Shown one piece after another: positions 7,471 to 15,285 of a DNA stretch of 62,928 nucleotides. A program made the position numbers and the translations under genes. Each line of letters starts with the position of its first letter. Position 1 is the first letter of the stretch. The notes under the pieces were generated by a model. The model was not told where the DNA came from and did no database searches. It was given only the letters and a program-made list of their open reading frames with translations. Origin of the DNA: SAR202 cluster bacterium bin16 (GTDB lineage Bacteria > Chloroflexota > Dehalococcoidia > Lucifugimonadales > Australimonadaceae); assembly GCA_002238425.1 (NCBI GenBank), contig MPMJ01000017.1:1-62928 (forward strand). The letters are read 5' to 3'.

Positions 7471-8823
7471 ATGCAGCAACCCATCACCGACCACGTAGAC
7501 AGCCACCTGGAAGAGACCATCGAGGGGTTGAAGCGGCTCACGCGGCAGCCGAGTATCAGCGCGCAGCGGCTCGGCGTCCTGGAGTGCGGCGAGATGGTGG
7601 TGGGGATGCTGCGCGACGCCGGTTTCGACGCAGACCTCGTTCCCACCGCCGACCCCGGCTATCCGGGCATCATCGCTGAACTCAAGGGCGCTTCCGACAG
7701 GTCGCTGCTCTTCTACAATCACTACGACGTGCAGCCTCCCGACCCGCTCGACGAGTGGGAGACGCCCCCGTTCGAGCCGACCGAGCGGGACGGCTACCTG
7801 TACGGACGCGGCATCTCCGACGACAAGGGGCCCATCGCGGCACGGCTGGCGGCCATCAAGGCGGTGCGCGACACGATGGGCGAGCTGCCCATCACGATCC
7901 GCTGGTGCCTCGAAGGCGCGGAAGAGATCGGCAGCCCCGGCTTCCACGAGTTCGTGGAGCAGAACGCGGAGCGCATCAAGTCGGACGTCTGCATCTGGGA
8001 AGGCGGCGGCGTGAACTGGGACGGGCGTCCCATGGTCATGCTGGGCGTCAAGGGCCTGCTCTACGTGGAGCTGGAGTGCCGCTCGGCCAAGACGGACTCC
8101 CACTCCTCCTACGCGCCCGTGGTGCCGAACCCCGCCTGGCGGCTCATCTGGGCGCTGAACACGCTGAAGGACGAGAGCGAGCGCATCGCCATCCCCGGCT
8201 TCTACGACCGCATACGACCGGCGCTCGAGAACGAGACGAAGGCCATCGCCGCCCTGCCCGACACGTCCCGCGAGTTCCTGCACGACCTCGGCGTCGAGAT
8301 GGCGGTCGGCGAAGCGTCCGGCTACGAGTTCCGCCGCCGTCTCATCATGGAGCCGACGGCCAACATCGCAGGGTTCGGCGCGGGCTACACCGGCCAGGGC
8401 GCCAAGACCATCCTGCCAGCCGTCGCGCGGGCGAAGCTTGACTTCCGCCTCGTCCCGAACCAGGACCCGCAGGAGATACTGCAGAACCTCCGCGAGCACC
8501 TGGACCGGAACGGGTTCAGCGACGTCACGATATCGAGCCTCACGTCGGAGCACCCGGCGCGCACGTCGATAGAGGACCCGTTCGTGCGGCAGGTTGCGGA
8601 CTCGGCGCGGCGCGTCTACGAGAGCGAGCCGTACATCGTGCCCAGCATGACCGGCACGGGGCCGCAGCATCCCGTGCAGCACATCCTCGGCGTTCCCGTG
8701 GCCTCATGCGGCATCGACTACCCCGGCAACCGCATCCACGCGCCGAACGAGAACATCCGGCTGGACTACTTCCGCCTGGGCGTGCTCCACACCGCGGAGC
8801 TCATCACGGAACTCGGCGCGTAG
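7471..8823 (+). CDS. M20 family metallopeptidase (dipeptidase/deacylase type)
   Basis: A 450-residue M20 zinc peptidase. Zinc-site signatures are H-Y-D-V-Q-P-P-D near residue 84, G-R-G-I-S-D-D-K-G-P near 112, and the catalytic E-E pair in E-G-A-E-E-I-G-S near 150. The dimerisation lid and C-terminal T-A-N-I-A-G-F... P-A-V-A-R-A-K-L-D-F-R follow. This subgroup hydrolyses dipeptides, N-acyl or N-carbamoyl amino acids; substrate cannot be read from sequence. Start ATG 7471 has AGAAGGAACC ahead. Polyprenyl synthase follows 11 bases after the stop, so they may be co-transcribed. Confidence 0.88.
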   Translation: MQQPITDHVDSHLEETIEGLKRLTRQPSISAQRLGVLECGEMVVGMLRDAGFDADLVPTADPGYPGIIAELKGASDRSLLFYNHYDVQPPDPLDEWETPPFEPTERDGYLYGRGISDDKGPIAARLAAIKAVRDTMGELPITIRWCLEGAEEIGSPGFHEFVEQNAERIKSDVCIWEGGGVNWDGRPMVMLGVKGLLYVELECRSAKTDSHSSYAPVVPNPAWRLIWALNTLKDESERIAIPGFYDRIRPALENETKAIAALPDTSREFLHDLGVEMAVGEASGYEFRRRLIMEPTANIAGFGAGYTGQGAKTILPAVARAKLDFRLVPNQDPQEILQNLREHLDRNGFSDVTISSLTSEHPARTSIEDPFVRQVADSARRVYESEPYIVPSMTGTGPQHPVQHILGVPVASCGIDYPGNRIHAPNENIRLDYFRLGVLHTAELITELGA

Positions 8824-8834
8824 CGCACAGGCTC

Positions 8835-9872
8835 ATGGAGGCGAACGCAGAGCAGCAGATAGCCGAGCTGGCCAGACGCTTCCTGCCGGACGTGGAGCGC
8901 AGCCTCCGTGAGGCGGTGGAGGCAGGCGGCGAGCTCGCCCCGATGCTGCGCTACCACATGGGCTGGGAGAACCTCGAGGGCACGCCCACGCGCGGGGGTG
9001 GCAAGGCGCTGCGCCCCATCCTCTGCCTCGCGGCGTGCGAGATGTCGGGAGGCGACTGGCGCGACGCGCTTCCCGCCGCGGCTGCGCTGGAACTCATCCA
9101 CAATTTCTCGCTCGTCCACGACGACATCCAGGACGGCGACGAGACCCGCCGGGGAACGCCAACCCTGTGGCACCTCTGGGGAGTGCCGACGGCGCTCACC
9201 GCCGGCAACGCCATGCGCGTCATCGCAGACCACACTGCGGGAGCGCTCACCGCGGGGGGCACGACGCCGGATGTCGCACAGGGCACCGTTGCCGAACTTA
9301 CGCGCAGGTACCTGGAGATGATCGAGGGACAGTACCTCGACCTCTCCTTCGAGGCCGCCGAGCGCGTCTCCGTCGATGACTACCTGGACATGATCGGGCG
9401 CAAGACGGGCGCGCTGCTGGAGAGCGCGATGCACATGGGCGCACTCGTCGCAACCGGCGACCATGCCACGGCGCAGGGGTTCGGCGAATGCGGGATGCGG
9501 CTCGGCCTCGCCTTCCAGGTGCGTGACGACTGGCTCGGCGTCTGGGGTGACCCGGCGTTCACCGGCAAGGCGGTGGGGGCTGACATCCGCAGGAAGAAGA
9601 AATCGCTCCCGGCGGTCTACCTGTTCGACAACGTCTCGGACGAGGAGCGTCCGTGGCTCGAAGAGACGTACCGGGCCGAGGAGATCGAGGGCGAGCGGCT
9701 GGACGGCGTGATGGCGATGCTCGAACGCCTGGGCGGCGATGTGTACGTGCAACGCATCGCGGAGGAGCAGGCCCGGCAGGCAGTCGCCGCTGTGGACGCG
9801 CTCGCCATCCCGGAGGAGTCGAAGCAGCTGCTCCGTGCGGTTGCGGAGTTCTTCGCCACACGGGATATGTAA
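8835..9872 (+). CDS. Polyprenyl diphosphate synthase
   Basis: A 345-residue trans-prenyl diphosphate synthase that condenses isopentenyl-PP with allylic diphosphates (FPP/GGPP-type product). First Asp-rich motif: L-V-H-D-D-I-Q-D at ~93-99, with G-G-K-A-L-R-P before it; second: F-Q-V-R-D-D-W-L-G near 230. The second motif lacks the usual third Asp (D-D-W-L instead of D-D-x-x-D), and the first is D-D-I-Q-D, as in many longer-chain or type III enzymes. It is followed by yjbQ and hpnCDE, so its product probably feeds squalene synthesis. ATG 8835 is chosen because an upstream extension would overlap the peptidase and read as Arg-rich shadow sequence. Confidence 0.88.
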   Translation: MEANAEQQIAELARRFLPDVERSLREAVEAGGELAPMLRYHMGWENLEGTPTRGGGKALRPILCLAACEMSGGDWRDALPAAAALELIHNFSLVHDDIQDGDETRRGTPTLWHLWGVPTALTAGNAMRVIADHTAGALTAGGTTPDVAQGTVAELTRRYLEMIEGQYLDLSFEAAERVSVDDYLDMIGRKTGALLESAMHMGALVATGDHATAQGFGECGMRLGLAFQVRDDWLGVWGDPAFTGKAVGADIRRKKKSLPAVYLFDNVSDEERPWLEETYRAEEIEGERLDGVMAMLERLGGDVYVQRIAEEQARQAVAAVDALAIPEESKQLLRAVAEFFATRDM

Positions 9873-9939
9873 AGCGCGCCGGTGGCTGATGTAGGCTGCC
9901 GCAACTTCCGCGCGGGCAAAGACACACCAAGGAGAGAGC

Positions 9940-10050
9940 ATGAGCATCGACCTGGTGACCTGCAGCGCCACTCGTACCTCGGTCTCAATATGTTGCAGGG
10001 GAGAGTCAAAAGCATTGACTCTCGCGGAGGCACAGTGCTACGTTGCATGA
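9940..10050 (+). CDS. Possible 36-residue small ORF with good ribosome binding site
   Basis: AAGGAGAG at 9929-9936 sits 3 bases ahead of ATG 9940, giving 36 codons to the TGA at 10048-10050. The peptide has three Cys-containing patches (V-T-C-S, I-C-C-R-G, A-Q-C-Y-V) and no recognisable family. It overlaps the promoter of the next gene and an 8-bp hairpin (10001-10023), so it may be a leader ORF or the remnant of a decayed gene. Confidence 0.3.
   Translation: MSIDLVTCSATRTSVSICCRGESKALTLAEAQCYVA
10015..10044 (+). promoter_or_regulatory. Sigma-70-like promoter before yjbQ
   Basis: TTGACT at 10015-10020 and TACGTT at 10039-10044 with an 18-base spacer and TG one base upstream of the -10 (TGCTACGTT). 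The -35 lies in the arm of the inverted repeat GAGAGTCA/TGACTCTC (10001-10023), a possible operator. A G/C hairpin (CCCCC/GGGGG) follows at about 10065-10082. Confidence 0.5.
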
Positions 10051-10098
10051 CAGCGTGAATGGACCCCCGATCGTCCGGGGGCTGAATCGAAGGACAGA

Positions 10099-10548
10099 AT
10101 GACGAGCACAACCGTAACCCGCATACGCATCGAGACCGGCTCCGCCCCCGAGTTCTATGACATCACCGAGAACGTCCGCTGGGCGCTTGCCGACTCCCGC
10201 GTGCGCGACGGGTTGCTGTGCGTCTTCTCCGTCCACACCACCGCCGCCGTCATCGTCAACGAACACGAGCCTCTCCTCATCGAGGACATGAAGCGGTTCC
10301 TGCGCAACATCGCGCCTGAGGACGCCTACTACGCCCACAACGACTTCGCCATCCGGACGGTCAACATGACGCCGGACGAGACGGCCAACGGCCACTCGCA
10401 CTGCGCGCACCTGCTCCTGCCGTCCAGCGAGACGATTCCCATCATCGACGGCGAACTCGCGCTTGGCACCTGGCAGAGCGTGTTCATGGTCGAACTCGAC
10501 CCCCGTCCCCGGACGCGAGAGGTACTCATCAGCGTCTACGGAAGCTGA
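10099..10548 (+). CDS. yjbQ: YjbQ/UPF0047 family protein
   Basis: A 149-residue UPF0047 protein. Recognisable landmarks are I-T-E-N-V-R near 25, the central V-F-S-V-H-T-T-A-A-V-I-V-N-E near 45, Y-A-H-N-D near 80, N-G-H-S-H-C-A-H-L-L near 96, and G-T-W-Q-S-V-F-M-V-E-L-D near 125. The H-T-T-A and G-H-S-H residues line the conserved pocket. E. coli YjbQ has weak thiamine-phosphate-synthase activity, but the physiological role is unsettled. hpnC starts 11 bases after the stop, so it is likely in the same transcript. Confidence 0.9.
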   Translation: MTSTTVTRIRIETGSAPEFYDITENVRWALADSRVRDGLLCVFSVHTTAAVIVNEHEPLLIEDMKRFLRNIAPEDAYYAHNDFAIRTVNMTPDETANGHSHCAHLLLPSSETIPIIDGELALGTWQSVFMVELDPRPRTREVLISVYGS

Positions 10549-10558
10549 GAGGCCCCGC

Positions 10559-11509
10559 ATGGCCCTGTCCCATGCCTCAGCCAGGCCCCCTTCCCTCGCC
10601 GAGTCCTATGCCTACTGCGCCGACCTCGCGCGCTCGCACTACGAGAACTTCACCGTCATCTCGCGGTTCACCCCACGGCGGCACCGGCCTGCGCTCGAGG
10701 CCGTCTATGCCTTCTGCCGCCACACCGACGACCTCGGCGACGAGGCGGAGGGCGACCGGCTCACGCTGCTCGACGAGTGGGAGGCGGAGCTTACGCGAGC
10801 CCTCACCCTAACCCTCTCCCAGAGGGAGAGGGGACTGGAAGGGCCAACCCTCATCCAAGGGGAGAGGGCACAGGAAGGGCCGACGCACCCCATCATGGTG
10901 GCGCTGCAGGACACCATCCGACGAGCGCAGATACCGGAGGAGCCGTTCCGCAAGCTGATCGAGGCGAACCGGATGGACCAGGGGTCGGGGCGCTTCGAGA
11001 CATACGCCGATGTCCTCCACTACTGCGACCACTCCGCGAACCCGGTCGGACGCATGGTGCTGCACGTCCTGGGCGAAGCGAGCGAGGAGAACGTGCGGCT
11101 CTCCGACGCGACGTGCACCGCGCTCCAACTCGCCAACTTCTGGCAGGACGTGGCGCGCGATTACGCGATGGGCCGCATCTACATCCCGCTGGAGGACGTG
11201 CGGGCGTTCGGCTGCACGGAGGAGCAGATCGCGAACGGCGTCGCGGACAAGGCGTTTCGCGACCTGATGCGCTTCGAAGTCGACCGCGCGCAGGCGCTGT
11301 TCGACGAAGGGCTGCCGCTGGCGACACGCCTCAGCGGACGAGCCCGGTTGGCTATCGCGCTTTTCAGTAAAGGCGGCATGCGCGTGCTGGACGCCATCCG
11401 CAGGCAGGACTACGACGTGCTGAGCGAGCGTCCGGTCGTCACGCGCTCCCGGAAACTGTGGCTCATCGTGTCCACAGCCGCCCGCCTGACCGTGCTGCGC
11501 CGGCCATGA
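10559..11509 (+). CDS. hpnC: Hydroxysqualene synthase HpnC with an in-frame repeat insertion
   Basis: A 316-residue trans-isoprenyl synthase of the HpnC type. With HpnD and HpnE it converts two farnesyl-PP to squalene: D makes presqualene-PP, C makes hydroxysqualene, E reduces it. Visible: H-Y-E-N-F-T-V near 25, first Asp motif R-H-T-D-D-L-G-D near 57, and second motif D-V-A-R-D-Y near 197. Residues ~81-107 ([12 protein letters not shown]...) are not HpnC sequence: they translate an intergenic palindromic repeat (10799-10882) that kept the frame. The insert lies in a surface loop between helices, just before H-P-I-M-V-A-L. The stop overlaps the hpnD start (ATGA). Confidence 0.9.
   Translation: MALSHASARPPSLAESYAYCADLARSHYENFTVISRFTPRRHRPALEAVYAFCRHTDDLGDEAEGDRLTLLDEWEAELTRALTLTLSQRERGLEGPTLIQGERAQEGPTHPIMVALQDTIRRAQIPEEPFRKLIEANRMDQGSGRFETYADVLHYCDHSANPVGRMVLHVLGEASEENVRLSDATCTALQLANFWQDVARDYAMGRIYIPLEDVRAFGCTEEQIANGVADKAFRDLMRFEVDRAQALFDEGLPLATRLSGRARLAIALFSKGGMRVLDAIRRQDYDVLSERPVVTRSRKLWLIVSTAARLTVLRRP
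10799..10882. repeat. Intergenic-type palindromic repeat inserted inside hpnC
   Basis: CCCTCACCCTAACCCTCTCC followed by CAGAGGGAGAGGGGACT, then a second half-unit AACCCTCATCC-AAGGGGAGAGGGC. It is the same sequence as the units at 7411-7450 and 13788-13819, here within a gene, adding about 27 codons without a stop. Confidence 0.85.
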
Positions 11510-12396
11510 CGACCTCGACGGACAAGGTTGCGCTCGACGCCGCCTACGAGGAGTGCCAGGCGGTTACGAAACGTGAAGCCCGCAACTTCTACTACGCGTT
11601 CCTCACCCTGCCCCACCCGCGCAGGCGCGCAATCTACGCCGCCTACGCCTTCAGCCGCCTCGCCGACGACATCGCCGACGGCGACGGCGCCCCGCAGCAG
11701 AAGCGGAGCGAACTCACCGCGCTGCGGGAACGCCTGCGCAACGCCTTCGCCGGGCACCCTGAGGGCGCGATCCTCACCGCGCTGGCTGACGCCGCCGCCA
11801 CGTACGACATCCCCGAATCACTCTTCCAGGACATCATCACGGGGGTGGAGATGGACCTGGAGCCCCGGCGGTTCGCCGATTTCGGCGAACTACGGCACTA
11901 CTGCTACCACGTCGCCTCGGTCGTGGGGCTCGTCTCCATCCGTATCTTCGGCTACCGGGACGTGCCGCTCGCGCAGGAGACGGCGGTGGACTTCGGCCTG
12001 GCGATGCAACTGACGAACATCCTCCGCGACCTGCGGGAAGACATCGAGCGCGACCGCGTCTACCTGCCGCTCAACGAGATGGCTCGCTTCGGGTACACGG
12101 AGGACGACCTGCGCGAGGGGGTCGTCCACGAGCGGTTCCGGGCGATGATGCGCTTCCAGGCCAACCGCGCCCAACGCTACTTCGACTCGGCCTCGCGGCT
12201 GATGCCGCTCCTGGAGCCGGAGTCGCGCGGCTGTGCGGAAGGGCTGCACCACCTCTACAATCGCCTCCTGAACAGGATGGGCTCACGCGGCTGGGACGTC
12301 TTCTCGAAGCGCGTGAGCCTCTCGTCCTGGGAGAAGCTCAACCTGACATGCAGACTCTGGACAACGGCCCGGCTCCGCAGCGTCCTGAAGCGCTGA
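11506..12396 (+). CDS. hpnD: Presqualene diphosphate synthase HpnD
   Basis: A 296-residue squalene/phytoene synthase family enzyme, HpnD type, condensing two farnesyl-PP to presqualene-PP. Landmarks: A-R-N-F-Y-Y-A-F near 25, first Asp motif R-L-A-D-D-I-A-D near 52, Y-C-Y-H-V-A-S-V-V-G near 130, second motif L-R-D-L-R-E-D-I-E-R-D near 172. ATG 11506 overlaps the hpnC stop by four bases, indicating translational coupling. The 3' end overlaps hpnE by 49 bases in another frame. Confidence 0.92.
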   Translation: MTTSTDKVALDAAYEECQAVTKREARNFYYAFLTLPHPRRRAIYAAYAFSRLADDIADGDGAPQQKRSELTALRERLRNAFAGHPEGAILTALADAAATYDIPESLFQDIITGVEMDLEPRRFADFGELRHYCYHVASVVGLVSIRIFGYRDVPLAQETAVDFGLAMQLTNILRDLREDIERDRVYLPLNEMARFGYTEDDLREGVVHERFRAMMRFQANRAQRYFDSASRLMPLLEPESRGCAEGLHHLYNRLLNRMGSRGWDVFSKRVSLSSWEKLNLTCRLWTTARLRSVLKR

Positions 12397-13727
12397 CCTC
12401 CGTCGCGGTGCTCGGGGGCGGGCTGGCGGGCATGGCCGCGGCGTGGCGGCTCGTCGACGCGGGCTACCGTGTGACGCTCGTGGAACGCAGGCCGTACCTC
12501 GGCGGCAGGGCGTACTCGTTCGTCGACCGCGAGACCGGGCAGGAGATCGACAACGGCCAGCACGTCTTCCTCGGCTGCTGCGACGCCTACCGGCGCTTCC
12601 TCGACGAGATCGGTTCGCTCGAACTGACGAGCCGCCAGAAGCGGCTGCGCGTCGAGGTGCGCGCGCCGAACGGCAGGCGCGGCATCCTCTCCGGCCTCCC
12701 CCTGCCCGCGCCGTTCCACCTGCTGCCGTCGCTGCTGCGCTACCCCCACGTCAGCGTCGCCGAGCGGCTCCGCGCGATACCCGCGCTGCTGCTCATATGG
12801 CTCGAGCGCAACCGGGAGCGTCCCGCGCTCCGGCGGCAGTCGTTCCACCGCTGGCTGCGGTCGCACTGGCAGTCGGAGCGGGCCATCGACGCGTTCTGGG
12901 ACCTGCTCATCATCCCCGCGCTGAACGACTCCGCGGAGGACGTCTCGGCGAGCGCCGGGTTCATGCTCTTCCAGGAGGCGCTGCTGCGGGACCGCAACGG
13001 CGGCAACATCGGCTTCGCCCGGGCGGGGCTCTCCGCCATCATGGGCGACGCCGTGCGCGAGCGGCTCACGAACGCGGGGGCTGACGTGATGCTCGACAGG
13101 ACGGCTGACGCGATCGTCGTGGAGGACGGGTGCGTCACCGGCGTCCGGTTCACGGACGGCGAGACGTTGCCCGTGGACGCCTGCGTGAGCGCGCTGACAC
13201 CGGCCGTCCTGCTCCGCCTGCTGCCTGAGGAGTTGCGCGAACACGCCGCGTTCGCACCCGCCGCGACGCATACGTGGTCGCCCATCGTCAACCTGCACGT
13301 CTGGTACGACCGGCAGATCGCCGACTTCGAATTCCTCGCGTTCGTGGACAGCCCTGTCCAGTGGGTGTTCAACCGAACGGAGATAGCAGGGCTGGAGGGC
13401 CCGGGGCAGTACATCACCGTCTCGCTGTCAGGAGCGTGGGAGTTCTGGCCGATGACCAAGGAGGCGCTCCGCGAGACGTTCATCCCGGAGCTGGCGCGGC
13501 TGTTCCCGGATGCGAAGGACGCCGAGATCACGCGGTTCGTCATCGTGAAGGAGCAGCGAGCGACGTTCCGCTCGCTGCCGGACGGGCCGGACAACCGCCT
13601 GCCGTCCGCCACTCCCCTGCCCAACCTCTTCCTTGCGGGCGACTGGACGGACACCGGCTGGCCTGCAACGATGGAGAGCGCCGTGCGCAGCGGCAACATC
13701 GCCGCGGAGGCTGTGAGGAAATGCTGA
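12348..13727 (+). CDS. hpnE: Hydroxysqualene dehydroxylase HpnE
   Basis: A 459-residue FAD-dependent amine-oxidase-fold enzyme that reductively removes the hydroxyl of hydroxysqualene to give squalene. The dinucleotide-binding motif V-A-V-L-G-G-G-L-A-G-M-A-A-A-W is at ~18-32, followed by R-P-Y-L-G-G-R-A-Y-S and the HpnE-typical D-N-G-Q-H-V-F-L-G-C-C. The C-terminal FAD motif N-L-F-L-A-G-D-W-T-D-T-G-W-P-A-T-M-E-S-A is near 425. ATG 12348 lies 49 bases inside hpnD; no nearer ATG gives an intact Rossmann motif. No squalene-hopene cyclase is in the window, so the end product may be hopanoid or other squalene lipids. Confidence 0.92.
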   Translation: MQTLDNGPAPQRPEALTSVAVLGGGLAGMAAAWRLVDAGYRVTLVERRPYLGGRAYSFVDRETGQEIDNGQHVFLGCCDAYRRFLDEIGSLELTSRQKRLRVEVRAPNGRRGILSGLPLPAPFHLLPSLLRYPHVSVAERLRAIPALLLIWLERNRERPALRRQSFHRWLRSHWQSERAIDAFWDLLIIPALNDSAEDVSASAGFMLFQEALLRDRNGGNIGFARAGLSAIMGDAVRERLTNAGADVMLDRTADAIVVEDGCVTGVRFTDGETLPVDACVSALTPAVLLRLLPEELREHAAFAPAATHTWSPIVNLHVWYDRQIADFEFLAFVDSPVQWVFNRTEIAGLEGPGQYITVSLSGAWEFWPMTKEALRETFIPELARLFPDAKDAEITRFVIVKEQRATFRSLPDGPDNRLPSATPLPNLFLAGDWTDTGWPATMESAVRSGNIAAEAVRKC

Positions 13728-13740
13728 CGCACGCGATAGC

Positions 13741-14222
13741 AGCATGTCATGCTGAGCGAAGCCTCTTTGCCCCACACCGGAGGGCCCTCACCCTAACCCT
13801 CTCCCTCAGGAGAGGGGACCTGGCACCCGCCCCGCCCCGATTCACCCCCATCCTAACCTTCCCCCATCGAGGGGGAAGGGACAAGGGGCTCAGCCCCACC
13901 CCGAGAGGTTCCTCGGCTCCGCTCGGAATGACAAGACTCACACCCGGCATTCATCCTCACTTCGTGGGCGCCCTTGTACCAGCCGAGGTTCCTGCCTCCG
14001 CAGGAATGCCTCGTGTCCTCGTCAGGCCGTGTAAGAGAATGACAATGAGGAGGCGACAAGCCACGCTCGCCCGTACTTGCCAGCCGAGGAGCGCAATAGA
14101 CGGCAGGACGCGCCCTGCCCTTCCACTCCGCCCCGTGTGCGCTACCCGCGCACCCTGGATTCCCGCCGGTGCGGGAATGACGAGGTATGCCGCGCAACGC
14201 CATTCTCACAAGAGCTACGAGG
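13741..14222 (+). repeat. Cluster of intergenic repeats including a full composite element
   Basis: The 505-base gap 13728-14232 has no gene. It contains units 13788-13819 and 13845-13883 (CCCTCACCCTAACC / CCCATCCTAACC palindromes) and GGTTCCTCGGCTCCGCTCGG (13909-13928). A ~236-base composite element (13987-14222) is bounded by palindromes GTTCCTGCCTCCGCAGGAAT and ATTCCCGCCGGTGCGGGAAT and ends TTCTCACAAGAGCTAC. The same composite is present inverted at 44607-45090. Confidence 0.8.
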
Positions 14223-14232
14223 TACACGCTCA

Positions 14233-15255
14233 ATGAACACGCTGGTGCTTGCGCCGTTCTCCGGTGAGGGGCTCGCCCGTCTCGCCGCGCTCGGGCGCAT
14301 GGCGTATGAGCCGTGGACGGAGACGCGCACGCTCTGGGACCCAGAGGAGCTGGGCGCGCGGCTGACGGTCGAGGGCTTCGATGCGCTCGCGGTGGAGGCC
14401 GACTTCCTCTTCGAGGAGCTGTTCGACGCTGCGCCCGGACTGCGCATCGCGGCCATCTGCCGCGGCGACATGCACCACGCCGACCTCGACGCCGCGACGG
14501 AGCGGGGCATCGCCATCGTGCGCACGCCGGCGCGGAACGCGCAGGCGGTCGCGGAGTTCGCGGTCGCGCAGATGCTCGCGCTCGCGCGTCACACGAGCAC
14601 GAGCGAGCGGTACGTGCGCGAAGGACAGTGGGAGGACCCCACCGAGCCCTATGTTCGATTCCGGGGACGCGAGCTGGCCGGGGCAACGCTGGGGATCGTC
14701 GGCTTCGGCGCGATAGGGCGTGCCGTGGCGCGGATCGCCGCCGGGTTCGGGATGCACATCCTCGCGTACGACCCGTACGTGTCTGCGTCCGCCAGAGCGG
14801 ACGCGGCGGAGGGCGTGGAGATGACCGGCCTCGAAGCGCTGCTCGCTGCGTCGGACTTCGTGTCGATGCACGTGCCGGACACGCCCGAGACGCTCGGTAT
14901 GCTGAATGAGGCCCGCATCGCGGCGATGAAGCCCGGCGCGTACCTCGTGAACGTCACGAACTCGTCGGTGGCGGACCGGGCAGCGCTGGCGGCGGCGCTC
15001 GTCGAGGGCAGGCTCGCCGGGGCCGCGCTCGACGTGCACGAGGCGCACCCCATCCCGCCGGACTCGCCGTTCCTCGGCCTGTCGAACGTGCTGCTGACGC
15101 CGCACATCGGCGGCGCGACGCAGGAGACGATAGAGCGGCACTCGGCGATGGTGGCCGAGGACTTCGAGCGCTTCGCACGCGGCGAGCAGCCGTTGCGGTT
15201 GGTCAACCCGGAGGTCTGGGAGCGGTTGCGCGCCCCCGATTCACTCCCATCCTAA
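14233..15255 (+). CDS. D-2-hydroxyacid dehydrogenase family protein, catalytic Arg replaced
   Basis: A 340-residue protein of the D-isomer 2-hydroxyacid dehydrogenase family (phosphoglycerate dehydrogenase-like, no ACT domain). NAD site: G-I-V-G-F-G-A-I-G-R at ~155-164. The family's Glu (L-D-V-H-E) and His (L-T-P-H-I-G-G-A) are present, but the loop that normally reads N-x-x-R-G-x-x-V-D is N-V-T-N-S-S-V-A-D (residues ~240-248), so the substrate-binding Arg is Asn. The enzyme may therefore use an unusual substrate or have altered chemistry. The start follows a composite repeat and its last five codons and TAA lie in another repeat (15238-15284). Confidence 0.8.
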   Translation: MNTLVLAPFSGEGLARLAALGRMAYEPWTETRTLWDPEELGARLTVEGFDALAVEADFLFEELFDAAPGLRIAAICRGDMHHADLDAATERGIAIVRTPARNAQAVAEFAVAQMLALARHTSTSERYVREGQWEDPTEPYVRFRGRELAGATLGIVGFGAIGRAVARIAAGFGMHILAYDPYVSASARADAAEGVEMTGLEALLAASDFVSMHVPDTPETLGMLNEARIAAMKPGAYLVNVTNSSVADRAALAAALVEGRLAGAALDVHEAHPIPPDSPFLGLSNVLLTPHIGGATQETIERHSAMVAEDFERFARGEQPLRLVNPEVWERLRAPDSLPS

Positions 15256-15284
15256 CCTTCTCCCATCAAGGGGGAAGGGATAGA
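15238..15284. repeat. Palindromic repeat at the converging gene ends
   Basis: CACTCCCATCCTAACCTTCT... with AAGGGGGAAGGG. The TAA of CCTAACC serves as stop codon of the plus-strand dehydrogenase, and the palindrome ends two bases before the stop of the minus-strand amidohydrolase. It may act as a bidirectional terminator. Confidence 0.75.
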
Positions 15285-15285
15285 C

